Origin: an uncultured Bacteroidia bacterium
GTDB lineage: Bacteria; Bacteroidota; Bacteroidia; Bacteroidales; UBA932
Length of the DNA: 14,662 nt
Direction: 5' to 3'
NCBI GenBank assembly: GCA_902795785.1
Contig: CADBMK010000017.1
Location: 1 to 14,662, forward strand
Each line of letters opens with the position of its first letter. Position 1 is the stretch's first letter. The position numbers and the translations under genes were made by a program. Of the stretch, positions 6,548 to 13,651 are shown piece after piece. The notes under the pieces are model-generated. The model saw only the letters and a program-made list of their open reading frames with translations, made no database searches and was not told the origin of the DNA.

Positions 6548-8788
6548 TTAGAGTCTTTCGTGAGCCTGACGTGCGATAACGTCCAGCTGCTGCTCCCTGG
6601 TAAGGTCGATGAACTTGACTGCGTAACCGCTGACACGGATGGTGAAGTTCTGGTACTCAGGCTTCTCAGGATGCTCCATCGCGTCCTGGAGTTTGTCAAG
6701 GCCGAAGACATTGACATTGAGGTGGTGAGAACCGCGGTTGAAGTATCCGTCAAGCACGCCTACGAGAGTCTTGGCACGCTCCTCGTCGTTGTGGCCGAGG
6801 GCGTCAGGGCTGATGGTCTGCGTATTTGAGATACCGTCAAGGGCATACTTGTAAGGAATCTTGGCAACTGAGTTGAGTGATGCAAGGAGACCGTTCTGCT
6901 CTGCGCCGTAGCTAGGGTTAGCGCCAGGAGAGAGAGGTGCACCTGCAGGACGTCCGTCAGGAAGGCTTGAAGTGTACTTACCGTAAACCACGTTGGAAGT
7001 GATGGTGAGGATACTTGTAGTAGGCTCTGAATCACGGTATGTATGGAACTTCTTGATATCGTTGTAGAAGGTCTTCAGGAGCCATACTCCAATCTCATCG
7101 GCCCTGTCGTCATCGTTACCGTAGCGAGGGAAATCGCCTTCGGTCTTGTAATCTACAGGGAAGCCTGTCTCGTCACGGATGATGGTCACCTTCTTACAGT
7201 ACTTGATGGCGGAGATTGAGTCAACCACGTGGCTGAAGCCGGCGATACCGGTGGCGAAGGTACGGCGTACGTCAGTATCGATGAGGGCCATTTCGGCTGC
7301 CTCATAGAAGTACTTGTCGTGCATGTAGTGGATGAGGTTGAGTGTCTTCACGTAAAGTCCGGCGAGCCACTCGAGCATCACCTCGAACTTAGGAAGGAAC
7401 TCCTCGTATGTGAGGACGTCGCCCTCGATAGGACGGTATGCCGGGCCCACCTGCTCGCGGGTCTTTGAATCCACACCGCCTGAAATTGCATATGTAAGAC
7501 ATTTTGCCAGGTTGGCGCGGGCTCCGAAGAACTGCATTTCCTTACCTGTCTGAGTTGCGCTGACGCAGCAGCAGATGCTGTAATCGTCGCCCCAGATAGG
7601 ACGCATAACGTCATCATTCTCGTACTGGATAGAGCTTGTCTTCACAGAGATAGCCGCAGCGTAGTGCTTGAAGGCCTCAGGGAGACGACTGCTGTAGAGC
7701 ACGGTAAGGTTAGGTTCAGGAGAAGGGCCCATGTTCTCGAGGGTGTGGAGGAAACGGAAATCGTTCTTCGTCACCATAGAACGGCCGTCCTGGCCAAGAC
7801 CGCCCACCTCGAGAGTTGCCCATACAGGGTCTCCTGAGAAGAGCTGGTTGTATGAAGGGATACGGGCGAACTTCACCATCCTGAACTTCATGACAAGGTG
7901 GTCGATAAGTTCCTGGGCCTCAGCCTCAGTGAGGGTACCCTCTTCCATATCACGCTTAATGTAGATGTCGAGGAAAGTAGAGACACGGCCTACGCTCATA
8001 GCTGCGCCGTTCTGAGTCTTCACGGCTCCGAGGTAGCCGAAGTACAGCCACTGCACAGCCTCACGTGCGTTCTCAGCCGGCTTAGAGATGTCGAAGCCGT
8101 AGCCTGCTGCCATCTCCTTGAGTCCCTTGAGAGCCTTGATCTGCATGGCTACCTCCTCACGGAGACGGATAACATCGTCAATCATCTCACGGTCACCCAT
8201 CGTGGCGAGGTCGTTCTGCTTCTGAGCGATGAGGTAGTCGATACCGTAGAGGGCAACGCGGCGATAGTCACCGACGATACGTCCACGGCCATAGGTATCA
8301 GGAAGACCTGTAAGGATGTGGTTATGACGCACAGACTTCATCTCCGGAGTGTAAGCGTCGAATACTCCGTCATTATGAGTCTTGACATACTTGGAGAAAA
8401 TCTCGTGCAGCTTCTCTGACGGCTGGTAGTTGTAAGTTGTGCAGGCCTGCTCAGCCATCTTGATACCGCCGTAAGGCATGAACGCTCTCTTGAGAGGCTT
8501 GTCTGTCTGAAGACCAACTACCTTCTCGAGGTTCTTGTCAAGATATGCAGGGCCATAAGCTGTAAGGCTGGAAACCACCTCGGTCTCCATGTCCAGCACT
8601 CCGCCCTTTGCACGCTCCTGCTTCTGAAGTTCCTGAAGTTCGCCCCAGAGTTTGTCTGTGGCCTCTGTAGGACCTGCGAGGAAGCTCTCGTCTCCGTTGT
8701 ACTCGGTGTAGTTGTTCTGAATGAAATCCCTGAGATTCACCTCAGTTTTCCAGGCAATGCCTTTAAATCCTCTCCATGCTGTGCTCAT
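6548..8788 (-). CDS. pflB: Formate C-acetyltransferase (pyruvate formate-lyase)
   Basis: This glycyl-radical enzyme converts pyruvate and CoA to acetyl-CoA and formate in the cytoplasm of anaerobes. It has 746 residues against ~760 in E. coli, full length. The active-site pair is Cys407-Cys408 in SICCCVSATQTGKEMQFFG; an additional Cys406 precedes it where E. coli has Ala. The radical-bearing Gly721 sits in RVSGYAVKF, 25 residues from the C-terminus, as in true PFLs. The N-terminus (MSTAWRGFKGIAW) resembles the family start. It is transcribed from a Bacteroidota-type promoter at 8898-8905, with pflA 13 bases downstream. Close match to the pyruvate-specific enzyme, rather than glycerol or choline paralogues, makes the call firm. 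Confidence 0.98.
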   Translation of the reverse strand: MSTAWRGFKGIAWKTEVNLRDFIQNNYTEYNGDESFLAGPTEATDKLWGELQELQKQERAKGGVLDMETEVVSSLTAYGPAYLDKNLEKVVGLQTDKPLKRAFMPYGGIKMAEQACTTYNYQPSEKLHEIFSKYVKTHNDGVFDAYTPEMKSVRHNHILTGLPDTYGRGRIVGDYRRVALYGIDYLIAQKQNDLATMGDREMIDDVIRLREEVAMQIKALKGLKEMAAGYGFDISKPAENAREAVQWLYFGYLGAVKTQNGAAMSVGRVSTFLDIYIKRDMEEGTLTEAEAQELIDHLVMKFRMVKFARIPSYNQLFSGDPVWATLEVGGLGQDGRSMVTKNDFRFLHTLENMGPSPEPNLTVLYSSRLPEAFKHYAAAISVKTSSIQYENDDVMRPIWGDDYSICCCVSATQTGKEMQFFGARANLAKCLTYAISGGVDSKTREQVGPAYRPIEGDVLTYEEFLPKFEVMLEWLAGLYVKTLNLIHYMHDKYFYEAAEMALIDTDVRRTFATGIAGFSHVVDSISAIKYCKKVTIIRDETGFPVDYKTEGDFPRYGNDDDRADEIGVWLLKTFYNDIKKFHTYRDSEPTTSILTITSNVVYGKYTSSLPDGRPAGAPLSPGANPSYGAEQNGLLASLNSVAKIPYKYALDGISNTQTISPDALGHNDEERAKTLVGVLDGYFNRGSHHLNVNVFGLDKLQDAMEHPEKPEYQNFTIRVSGYAVKFIDLTREQQLDVIARQAHERL

Positions 8789-8864
8789 AATGTAATGTTT
8801 GCTCTATAATTATCTATATATCAATTTCAAAATCATCTACGGCAATCTCTCGACAGCCTGAAAT

Positions 8865-8880
8865 CCGGGAACGCACCCGG
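8865..8880 (-). other. Small GC hairpin in the pflB leader
   Basis: Five base pairs CCGGG/CCCGG around a 6-base loop, in otherwise AT-rich leader DNA. It lies about 10 bases after the inferred transcription start and about 76 bases before the pflB ATG. It has no T-run after it, so it is not a terminator; it may protect the 5' end of the mRNA. It may also be fortuitous. Confidence 0.35.
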
Positions 8881-8897
8881 CCTCAAAAAGACGGGCG

Positions 8898-8905
8898 CAA
8901 AGATA
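8898..8905 (-). promoter_or_regulatory. pflBA promoter, Bacteroidota -7 element
   Basis: The minus strand reads TATCTTTG, a complete match to TAnnTTTG, followed by CGCCC. Start of transcription would fall near 8890, giving a leader of about 100 bases. The -33 region is not a good TTTG; the nearest candidate is TTTA with overlong spacing. The element lies in the 267-base divergent region shared with the nitroreductase. Confidence 0.7.
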
Positions 8906-8988
8906 GTATATGAATTTGGAATAACCCATAAATATTCGAAGGATTTCTAAAAAATTTTAATTTGTTCCCGTAATCCGCAAAAACTGGT

Positions 8989-8996
8989 TAAATTTA
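8989..8996 (+). promoter_or_regulatory. Candidate -7 element for the nitroreductase gene
   Basis: TAAATTTA matches seven of eight bases of TAnnTTTG and is itself a palindrome. A TTTG lies upstream at 8961-8964, 24 bases away, slightly more than the usual 19-21. Transcription would start at about the GC hairpin at 9001. Weak call. Confidence 0.35.
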
Positions 8997-9000
8997 CATC

Positions 9001-9017
9001 GCCCCCTGAAAGGGGGC
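9001..9017 (+). promoter_or_regulatory. GC-rich stem-loop in the nitroreductase leader
   Basis: GCCCCCT and AGGGGGC form a perfect 7-bp stem on a GAA loop, in AT-rich surroundings, ending 38 bases before the nitroreductase ATG. No T-run follows on the plus strand, so termination there is unlikely. With transcription starting nearby it would sit at the very 5' end of the mRNA. A stability element or an operator are both possible. Confidence 0.5.
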
Positions 9018-9055
9018 AACTATATAAAAATTCTTTTATCAACAAGTTATAAACA

Positions 9056-9592
9056 ATGGACGCTATACAGGCTCTGAAGACCAGGCGCAGCTGCAGGCAC
9101 TTCTCAGAAAAACAGATTACAAAGGAAGAACTGGACACAATTATCGAATGCGGACTCAACGCTCCAAGCGGAAGCAACAAGCAGGGTCCGAAAATCATCG
9201 TGGTCCAGGACCCGGACAAGGTTGCAATGCTCAGCCGCCTCAACGCCCAGGTATGGGGCCAGGACACCGACCCGTTCTACGGAGCCCCTACCGTCTGCCT
9301 GATAGTGGTCCCAAAGGATCCCGGCTATGACGGCACCCCTAAATACGCCCTCAACCCGGTCAAGGACGGCTCACTGGTAATCGGAGCCATGCAGACCGCA
9401 GCCTTTGCCATCGGCATAGGTTCATGCTGGATCAATCGCTGCAAGGAAATGCTGGACCTTCCTGAGGGCCAGGCCATCCTGAAGGAACTCGGCCTCGAAG
9501 ACCACGAGGGAGTAGGCTGCTGCATCCTCGGCTACCCGACAAGAGAGCCTAAGCCAAAGGCAATAAAAGAAGGCCGTGTCCTGACATACTAG
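9056..9592 (+). CDS. Nitroreductase-family FMN oxidoreductase
   Basis: A 178-residue single-domain protein, typical of the short nitroreductase-like flavoproteins. The N-terminal KTRRSCRHF matches the family's RRSxRxF phosphate-gripping motif for FMN. NAPSGSNKQ (~35-43) is the second FMN block, and DGSLVIGAMQTAAFAIGIGSCWI (~108-131) is the hallmark helix of the fold. GCCILGYP near the C-terminus is the final flavin-side strand. Members reduce nitro compounds, quinones or enones with NAD(P)H; the physiological substrate cannot be read from sequence. It is the only plus-strand gene, divergent from pflB and convergent with pyk. No Shine-Dalgarno is seen: the start is preceded by AT-rich TTATAAACA. 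A hairpin lies in its leader and a 17-base tandem repeat just after its stop. Confidence 0.93.
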   Translation: MDAIQALKTRRSCRHFSEKQITKEELDTIIECGLNAPSGSNKQGPKIIVVQDPDKVAMLSRLNAQVWGQDTDPFYGAPTVCLIVVPKDPGYDGTPKYALNPVKDGSLVIGAMQTAAFAIGIGSCWINRCKEMLDLPEGQAILKELGLEDHEGVGCCILGYPTREPKPKAIKEGRVLTY

Positions 9593-9600
9593 GACACCGC

Positions 9601-9634
9601 CCAAATTCGAGCACAAACCAAATTCGAACACAAC
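9601..9634 (+). repeat. Two-copy 17-base tandem repeat
   Basis: CCAAATTCGAGCACAAA is followed directly by CCAAATTCGAACACAAC; 15 of 17 bases agree. It starts eight bases after the nitroreductase stop. It is non-coding and has no clear function. The TTCGA half is palindromic, so the two copies could also be paired protein-binding sites. Confidence 0.75.
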
Positions 9635-9670
9635 CCCATTTTATACACAACACTGTACCCCAATACAGGG

Positions 9671-9708
9671 AAGTGCCCCGATAAGACCAAATCTTATACG
9701 GGGCACTT
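9671..9708. terminator. Long hairpin between convergent nitroreductase and pyk, probable two-way terminator
   Basis: Arms AAGTGCCCCGATAAGA and TCTTAT-A-CGGGGCACTT pair over 16 bp with one bulged A and a 5-base loop. It lies 78 bases after the nitroreductase stop and 38 bases after the pyk stop, where both transcripts should end. The following T-richness is modest on the plus strand (TTATCTTA) and absent on the minus strand. A smaller inverted repeat, CTGTA/TACAG at 9653-9668, flanks it. Confidence 0.7.
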
Positions 9709-9746
9709 TATCTTATACAAGGACTGTATCTAACGCGGATACTAAA

Positions 9747-11144
9747 TTAAACGTATCGAAGTTCAAGGTAGGTGGCTCCCAGTTCGGAACCGAAGATACC
9801 TCCGATGAAACCCACCAGGTCTCCCTTCTGGAGAAGTCCCTTCTCAAACAGAACCGATGTGGACGCCTTCACATACTCCTCCTTGTTGGAAACGTGAGAG
9901 AAAGGCATAGCCTGTACTCCGCGCACCAGCGCAAGTTCCCTCATCGTGCTTGCCTTGTAGCACATGCCGTAGAGAGGGACCTTAGGACGGAAAGTAGAGA
10001 GGTAACGTCCTACCCTGCCGGTATAAGTATCAAAAACGATAGCCTTGATAGGAAGTTCGAGAGTATCGGCCACGATGCTTCTTGCAAGCACGGCCGCGAT
10101 AGGCTTCACCACCTTTCTGAGGTTCAGTTCCAGGTCCACATCCAGAGCGCTCTCATTCTCAAGCGCAATCTTGGTCATGGTCTTCACAGCTTCCACAGGA
10201 TACTTGCCCGAAGCGGACTCGCCGCTGAGCATAATGGCATCAGCTCCCTGGAAAATGGCATTAGCCACATCCGTCACCTCGGCCCTGGTAGGGCGCGGGT
10301 TCTCAATCATGCTCTGGAGCATCTGGGTTGCCACGATAACCGGCTTCTTCCTCTCCCTGCAGGCGTGCACAATCTTCTTCTGCACCAGAGGAATCCTCTC
10401 GGACGGAATCTCCACGCCAAGGTCACCGCGAGCCACCATGACGCCGTAGCAATACGTAAGGATATCATCGAGATTATCCACACCCTCCTGATTCTCAATC
10501 TTGGAGATAAGCTTCAGATGACTGCCCCTGGCATCCAGGATGCTCTGAATCTCAAGCAGGTCACTGGCGCTCCTGACAAAAGAATGAGCGATGAAATCGA
10601 TGTCCGCGTCAATTGCCCAGTGCACGAACCTCTTGTCCTTATCAGTCAGGGCAGGCAGGTCAAAGTGCACATCCGGCACGTTCACGCTCTTCTTTCCCTT
10701 TATCACGCCGTCATTCATAACCTCGCAGACAAGGGTATCCGGCTTCTTGCCAGTCACCTTCAGGCCAAGGCTTCCGTCATCGATAAGAATGACTGAGCCA
10801 ATCCTGATATCACGTGACATATAGCCGTATGTAGTATGCAGATGTCCCGGAGCACAGTTCACGGTGGTATCATCGTGAATCTCCAGGGTCTCTCCCGCCT
10901 TCACGTAGAACGGATTCTCCAGGGCGGTAAGCCTTACCTCCGGGCCCTTGGTATCGATGAGGATGGCAATCTTGTCGGAAATCTTCCTGACGGTATCCAC
11001 CACCATCTGGGCGCCTTCAATCGTAGCATGCGCCGAATTGATTCGTACGACGTTCATTCCAGCCTCATAAAGGGATCGGATGAACGCCTCGTCGCACCTG
11101 TTATCAGCAACGGTGCATATTATCTTGGTCTTCTTCTGTACCAT
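9747..11144 (-). CDS. pyk: Pyruvate kinase
   Basis: Converts phosphoenolpyruvate and ADP to pyruvate and ATP, the last step of glycolysis. At 465 residues it fits the ~470-residue bacterial form without an extra C-terminal domain. Core motifs: TKIICT (6-11), RINSAH (34-39), DTKGPEVR (64-71), catalytic Lys215 in SKIEN with metal ligand Glu217, MVARGDLG with Asp241, and ATQMLQSM plus NPRPTRAEVTDVANA. Glu69 in GPE is the residue that marks potassium-dependent enzymes. Oddities: the usual RxNFSH loop reads RINSAH, putting Ala38 where a potassium-ligand Ser is normal, and the GP after ICT is missing. The gene has its own -7 element at 11170-11177 and a rare SD-like AGGA five bases before the ATG. 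It is separated from the SPFH gene by 79 bases. Confidence 0.96.
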   Translation of the reverse strand: MVQKKTKIICTVADNRCDEAFIRSLYEAGMNVVRINSAHATIEGAQMVVDTVRKISDKIAILIDTKGPEVRLTALENPFYVKAGETLEIHDDTTVNCAPGHLHTTYGYMSRDIRIGSVILIDDGSLGLKVTGKKPDTLVCEVMNDGVIKGKKSVNVPDVHFDLPALTDKDKRFVHWAIDADIDFIAHSFVRSASDLLEIQSILDARGSHLKLISKIENQEGVDNLDDILTYCYGVMVARGDLGVEIPSERIPLVQKKIVHACRERKKPVIVATQMLQSMIENPRPTRAEVTDVANAIFQGADAIMLSGESASGKYPVEAVKTMTKIALENESALDVDLELNLRKVVKPIAAVLARSIVADTLELPIKAIVFDTYTGRVGRYLSTFRPKVPLYGMCYKASTMRELALVRGVQAMPFSHVSNKEEYVKASTSVLFEKGLLQKGDLVGFIGGIFGSELGATYLELRYV

Positions 11145-11149
11145 ATATA

Positions 11150-11153
11150 TCCT
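11150..11153 (-). promoter_or_regulatory. Shine-Dalgarno-like AGGA of pyk
   Basis: AGGA lies five bases before the pyk ATG, in TAGTAGGATATATATGG. Most other starts here lack such a site, so it supports the 11144 start. It is short and could be chance. Confidence 0.4.
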
Positions 11154-11169
11154 ACTAACAAAACGGCCG

Positions 11170-11177
11170 CAAAGATA
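11170..11177 (-). promoter_or_regulatory. pyk promoter, Bacteroidota -7 element
   Basis: The minus strand reads TATCTTTG followed by CGG, a full TAnnTTTG match in an AT-rich gap. Transcription would begin roughly 18 bases before the ATG, a very short leader. Upstream of it is AGTTTTTAG, a poor -33 candidate. Confidence 0.7.
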
Positions 11178-11223
11178 ACTAAAATAAATTATCTAAAAAC
11201 TTGTCAAAGATTAACTCCAAGTC

Positions 11224-12210
11224 CTACTTAGTCTTATCGAAGAGTTCTTTAATTCCACCAATCGAGCCAAGCATATTTGATGCCTCGTATGGCATAAAGA
11301 CTGTCTTAGAGCCATTACCTGCAGCCAGAGTCTTCAGGGCATCGATATACTGCTCAGCCAGCACGAATGACGCAGGATCAGACTTGGTCTTAGCCACAGC
11401 CTCTGCAATCTGCTGGATGGCATTTGCCTCAGCCTCTGCCTGGAGCACCTTAGACTTGGCAAGACCCTCGGCCTTCAGGATAGCGCTCTGCTTCTCAGCC
11501 TCAGCCTTATTGATCTGGGATGCCTTCTCACCCTCTGAGGTAAGGATAGCGGTCTGCTTCTCACCTTCAGCCTTCAGGATGGCAGCTCTCTTCTCACGCT
11601 CAGCCTGCATCTGCTTTTCCATGGCAGCCTTCACGCTGGCAGGTGGGATAATATCCTGGAGCTCGACGCGATTCACCTTCACGCCCCACTTGTTGGTGGC
11701 ATCATCAAGCACGGCCCTGAGCTTTGCATTGATGGTATCACGAGAAGTAAGCGTCTGGTCCAGTTCCAGTTCACCAATCACATTACGAAGAGTAGTCTGT
11801 GTCAGTTTCTCGATGGCGTTAGGAAGATTGTCAATCTCATACATCGCCCTCACAGGATCCACAATCTGGAAATACAGCAACGCATTGATCTCAGTCTGTA
11901 CGTTATCCTTGGTAATCACTCCCTGCTTAGGGAAGTCATACACCTGCTCCCTCAGGTCAATCCTTGAGGTACCCTTCATCTTGACATAAACCTCTCCGTC
12001 CAGTCCAGTGTACACATACCTCTGGACCATATCCCTGGCCTTATCGATAATAGGCCATACGATATTCACGCCCGTAGGCAGCGTCTTGTAATACTTACCG
12101 AGACGCTCCACAACGCAGGTCTCAGACTGACGTACGATAACAAATCCCTTGATCGCAAACAGAATGACGATGAAGGCGATAATACAAACGATGATTAAAG
12201 AAGTTGACAT
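11224..12210 (-). CDS. qmcA: SPFH/Band 7 (prohibitin homology) membrane protein, QmcA type
   Basis: A 328-residue protein with one N-terminal membrane helix (residues ~5-23), a Band 7 domain (~24-190), a long Ala/Glu/Lys-rich helix (~190-275) and a C-terminal segment MPYEASNMLGSIGGI resembling the end of E. coli QmcA. Such proteins form large ring- or cage-like membrane assemblies that organise lipid regions or control proteases such as FtsH. The helix is built of six 11-residue repeats at 198-263, with A-E at fixed places, fitting a hendecad coiled coil. Compared from memory with E. coli QmcA, there is an additional stretch of about 20 residues near 66-86 (TGLDGEVYVKMKG region). It lies 50 bases after an NfeD-like gene, the usual partner. 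Symbol given by similarity to QmcA; function in this organism is untested. Confidence 0.92.
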   Translation of the reverse strand: MSTSLIIVCIIAFIVILFAIKGFVIVRQSETCVVERLGKYYKTLPTGVNIVWPIIDKARDMVQRYVYTGLDGEVYVKMKGTSRIDLREQVYDFPKQGVITKDNVQTEINALLYFQIVDPVRAMYEIDNLPNAIEKLTQTTLRNVIGELELDQTLTSRDTINAKLRAVLDDATNKWGVKVNRVELQDIIPPASVKAAMEKQMQAEREKRAAILKAEGEKQTAILTSEGEKASQINKAEAEKQSAILKAEGLAKSKVLQAEAEANAIQQIAEAVAKTKSDPASFVLAEQYIDALKTLAAGNGSKTVFMPYEASNMLGSIGGIKELFDKTK

Positions 12211-12260
12211 ATCAAGAAGTTTATAAATAAGTAATTAATCTAAGTCCATACACACAGCCC

Positions 12261-12701
12261 TTAGGCCTTTCTGACAGTGACGATAATTCCCTCGATGGCA
12301 AGAATCACCACCTTGGTTCCCACAGCCCAGGTCTCCCCCGGCGCCAGGGCTCCATCCTCGGCCACTGCCTTCCAGTCATCACCGTCAATCTTCACACGGC
12401 CTCCCATCTCACCCAGGGCCTCGCTCACAGTGGCAGTCCTGCCGATAATGGCCGCAGCATTAGTCTCCACATTGTCCTTACGGGCAAAAAAGCGCAGGGC
12501 CAGCGGACGCACAAAGAAGAATGTGGCAGCAGTAGCCACCGCAAACACCGTCACCTGCCAGGCCATCGGCACTCCCAAAGCAGCAAAAAGAGCCGCCACG
12601 ATGCCGCCGAACGCAAAGCAGAACACAACAAACCCGGTCGTAAAGACCTCAACGATAATCATCAACAAGGCGAAAATCACCCAAACTTGCCAAAGAGACA
12701 T
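12261..12701 (-). CDS. NfeD-like membrane protein, short form
   Basis: A 146-residue protein. The first ~70 residues are two or three membrane segments (near 4-24, 26-44 and 48-66). A soluble C-terminal domain follows (~80-146): IGRTATVSEAL, GGRVKIDGDDWKAV, then VGTKVVILAIEG and IIVTVRKA. This is the OB-fold pattern of NfeD C-terminal domains (VDGxxWxA, GxxVxVxxxxGxxLxV). It lacks the N-terminal protease domain of long NfeD proteins and so matches the short form that pairs with slipin/QmcA proteins, which here lies directly downstream. It starts 32 bases after the glycosyltransferase stop, so it may be cotranscribed. An AACATTTG between the two genes is a weak -7 candidate. Confidence 0.93.
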   Translation of the reverse strand: MSLWQVWVIFALLMIIVEVFTTGFVVFCFAFGGIVAALFAALGVPMAWQVTVFAVATAATFFFVRPLALRFFARKDNVETNAAAIIGRTATVSEALGEMGGRVKIDGDDWKAVAEDGALAPGETWAVGTKVVILAIEGIIVTVRKA

Positions 12702-12733
12702 AAAAAAACAATTATCAAATGTTTATACAATAA

Positions 12734-13651
12734 TCAGTCCAACTTATCCGTCAATCCAGCCCAGATTCCTCCGAAGATGGCCTTGCACTTATTCCACCTG
12801 TCCTTCTCAAAGAGCAGAATCCTCGGAATCCTGTTCAGGACGTGATGTCTAATATAGCGTTTTTTAAGCGGATAAGCTGATTTATAGCGTCTTATTACAA
12901 TCAGTTGATTCCTGTAGATTCCCCTGAGCCTGAACGCAGAATAATTGTTCACCACCGGGTGGAACCACAGCAGGTTCACCTTCTCCTTCTGCCCGAAGCG
13001 CTGCACCAGATGGCAACCTCCCACGGTCCAAAGTGGCAATCCCGCCTCCTTTGCCTTATAGGAGAAATCCAGGTCAATTCCATCCACAAAAAACTTCTCG
13101 TCATACCCGCCTATCCTGTCATACACAGCCATAGGCACCAGCATTCCGGAGGTAATCAGGCTCTCCGCCGGAGTCATACTTTCAGAGAGAGCCTCCGTAT
13201 AAACCGCAGGCCCGTACAGGCCCGGTTCCTTCCCGGATGCCTCATACTCCTCAACGCCACCAAGGAACTCCTGGAAATTCTCCCAAACGGAATCCTGGTC
13301 CATTGTCAAAAGGTGGGTATAGCCGCCTCTCCGGGCATAATCCACGGCATAATTCAGAGCCTTGCCAATACCTGCATTGGCCCCGTCTCCGCAGATCTCA
13401 ATCTTACCCAGCGCCACCGAGCCGGCCACACCCGAGCCAGCCGCAACAGACTCTACCTCAGCCTGACCAACTGCAACAGAACCGGGAGAAACCGAACTTC
13501 CTGCCGACCTACCCAAACGGATATCAGACAGATCAAACAGAGAATTCCTCCAGATAAGTATCTTAGATACGTACGGAGCAAAAGACGCAATATTTCTTTC
13601 AAGCAAATCCCTGTCGGGATTATAGGCAACAATAATCGCTAGAATATTCAT
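12734..13651 (-). CDS. Family 2 glycosyltransferase (rhamnosyltransferase-like) with low-complexity insert
   Basis: A 305-residue GT-A enzyme expected to add a sugar from a nucleotide donor at the cytoplasmic face during surface-polysaccharide synthesis. It opens ILAIIVAYNPD, the usual first strand and donor loop. The metal-binding motif is DQD at 118-120 in LLTMDQDSVW. FFVDGIDLDFSYKAKEAG (~187-204) matches the acidic acceptor-side block of the rhamnosyltransferase subgroup, and the Arg/Lys-rich C-terminal helices follow. Odd feature: residues ~46-82, between ILIWRNS and GANAGIGKALN, are almost all Gly, Ser, Ala and Val with a repeating GSVAxG theme, where relatives have a short loop. The start overlaps the flippase stop as ATGA. 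Donor sugar and acceptor are unknown. Confidence 0.92.
   Translation of the reverse strand: MNILAIIVAYNPDRDLLERNIASFAPYVSKILIWRNSLFDLSDIRLGRSAGSSVSPGSVAVGQAEVESVAAGSGVAGSVALGKIEICGDGANAGIGKALNYAVDYARRGGYTHLLTMDQDSVWENFQEFLGGVEEYEASGKEPGLYGPAVYTEALSESMTPAESLITSGMLVPMAVYDRIGGYDEKFFVDGIDLDFSYKAKEAGLPLWTVGGCHLVQRFGQKEKVNLLWFHPVVNNYSAFRLRGIYRNQLIVIRRYKSAYPLKKRYIRHHVLNRIPRILLFEKDRWNKCKAIFGGIWAGLTDKLD

Noticed and set aside
7898..8419. 173-codon open frame on the plus strand opposite pflB
   Set aside because: Lies inside a highly conserved enzyme gene; codon-bias artefact.
9894..10796. 300-codon open frame on the plus strand opposite pyruvate kinase
   Set aside because: Antisense shadow of a well-conserved gene; His/Arg/Leu-rich translation without a domain.
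11201..11989. 262-codon open frame on the plus strand opposite the SPFH gene
   Set aside because: Its Ser/Ala/Phe repeats are the complement of the hendecad coding repeats, not a separate protein.
12905..13642. 245-codon open frame on the plus strand opposite the glycosyltransferase
   Set aside because: Shadow frame with no domain and an implausible composition.
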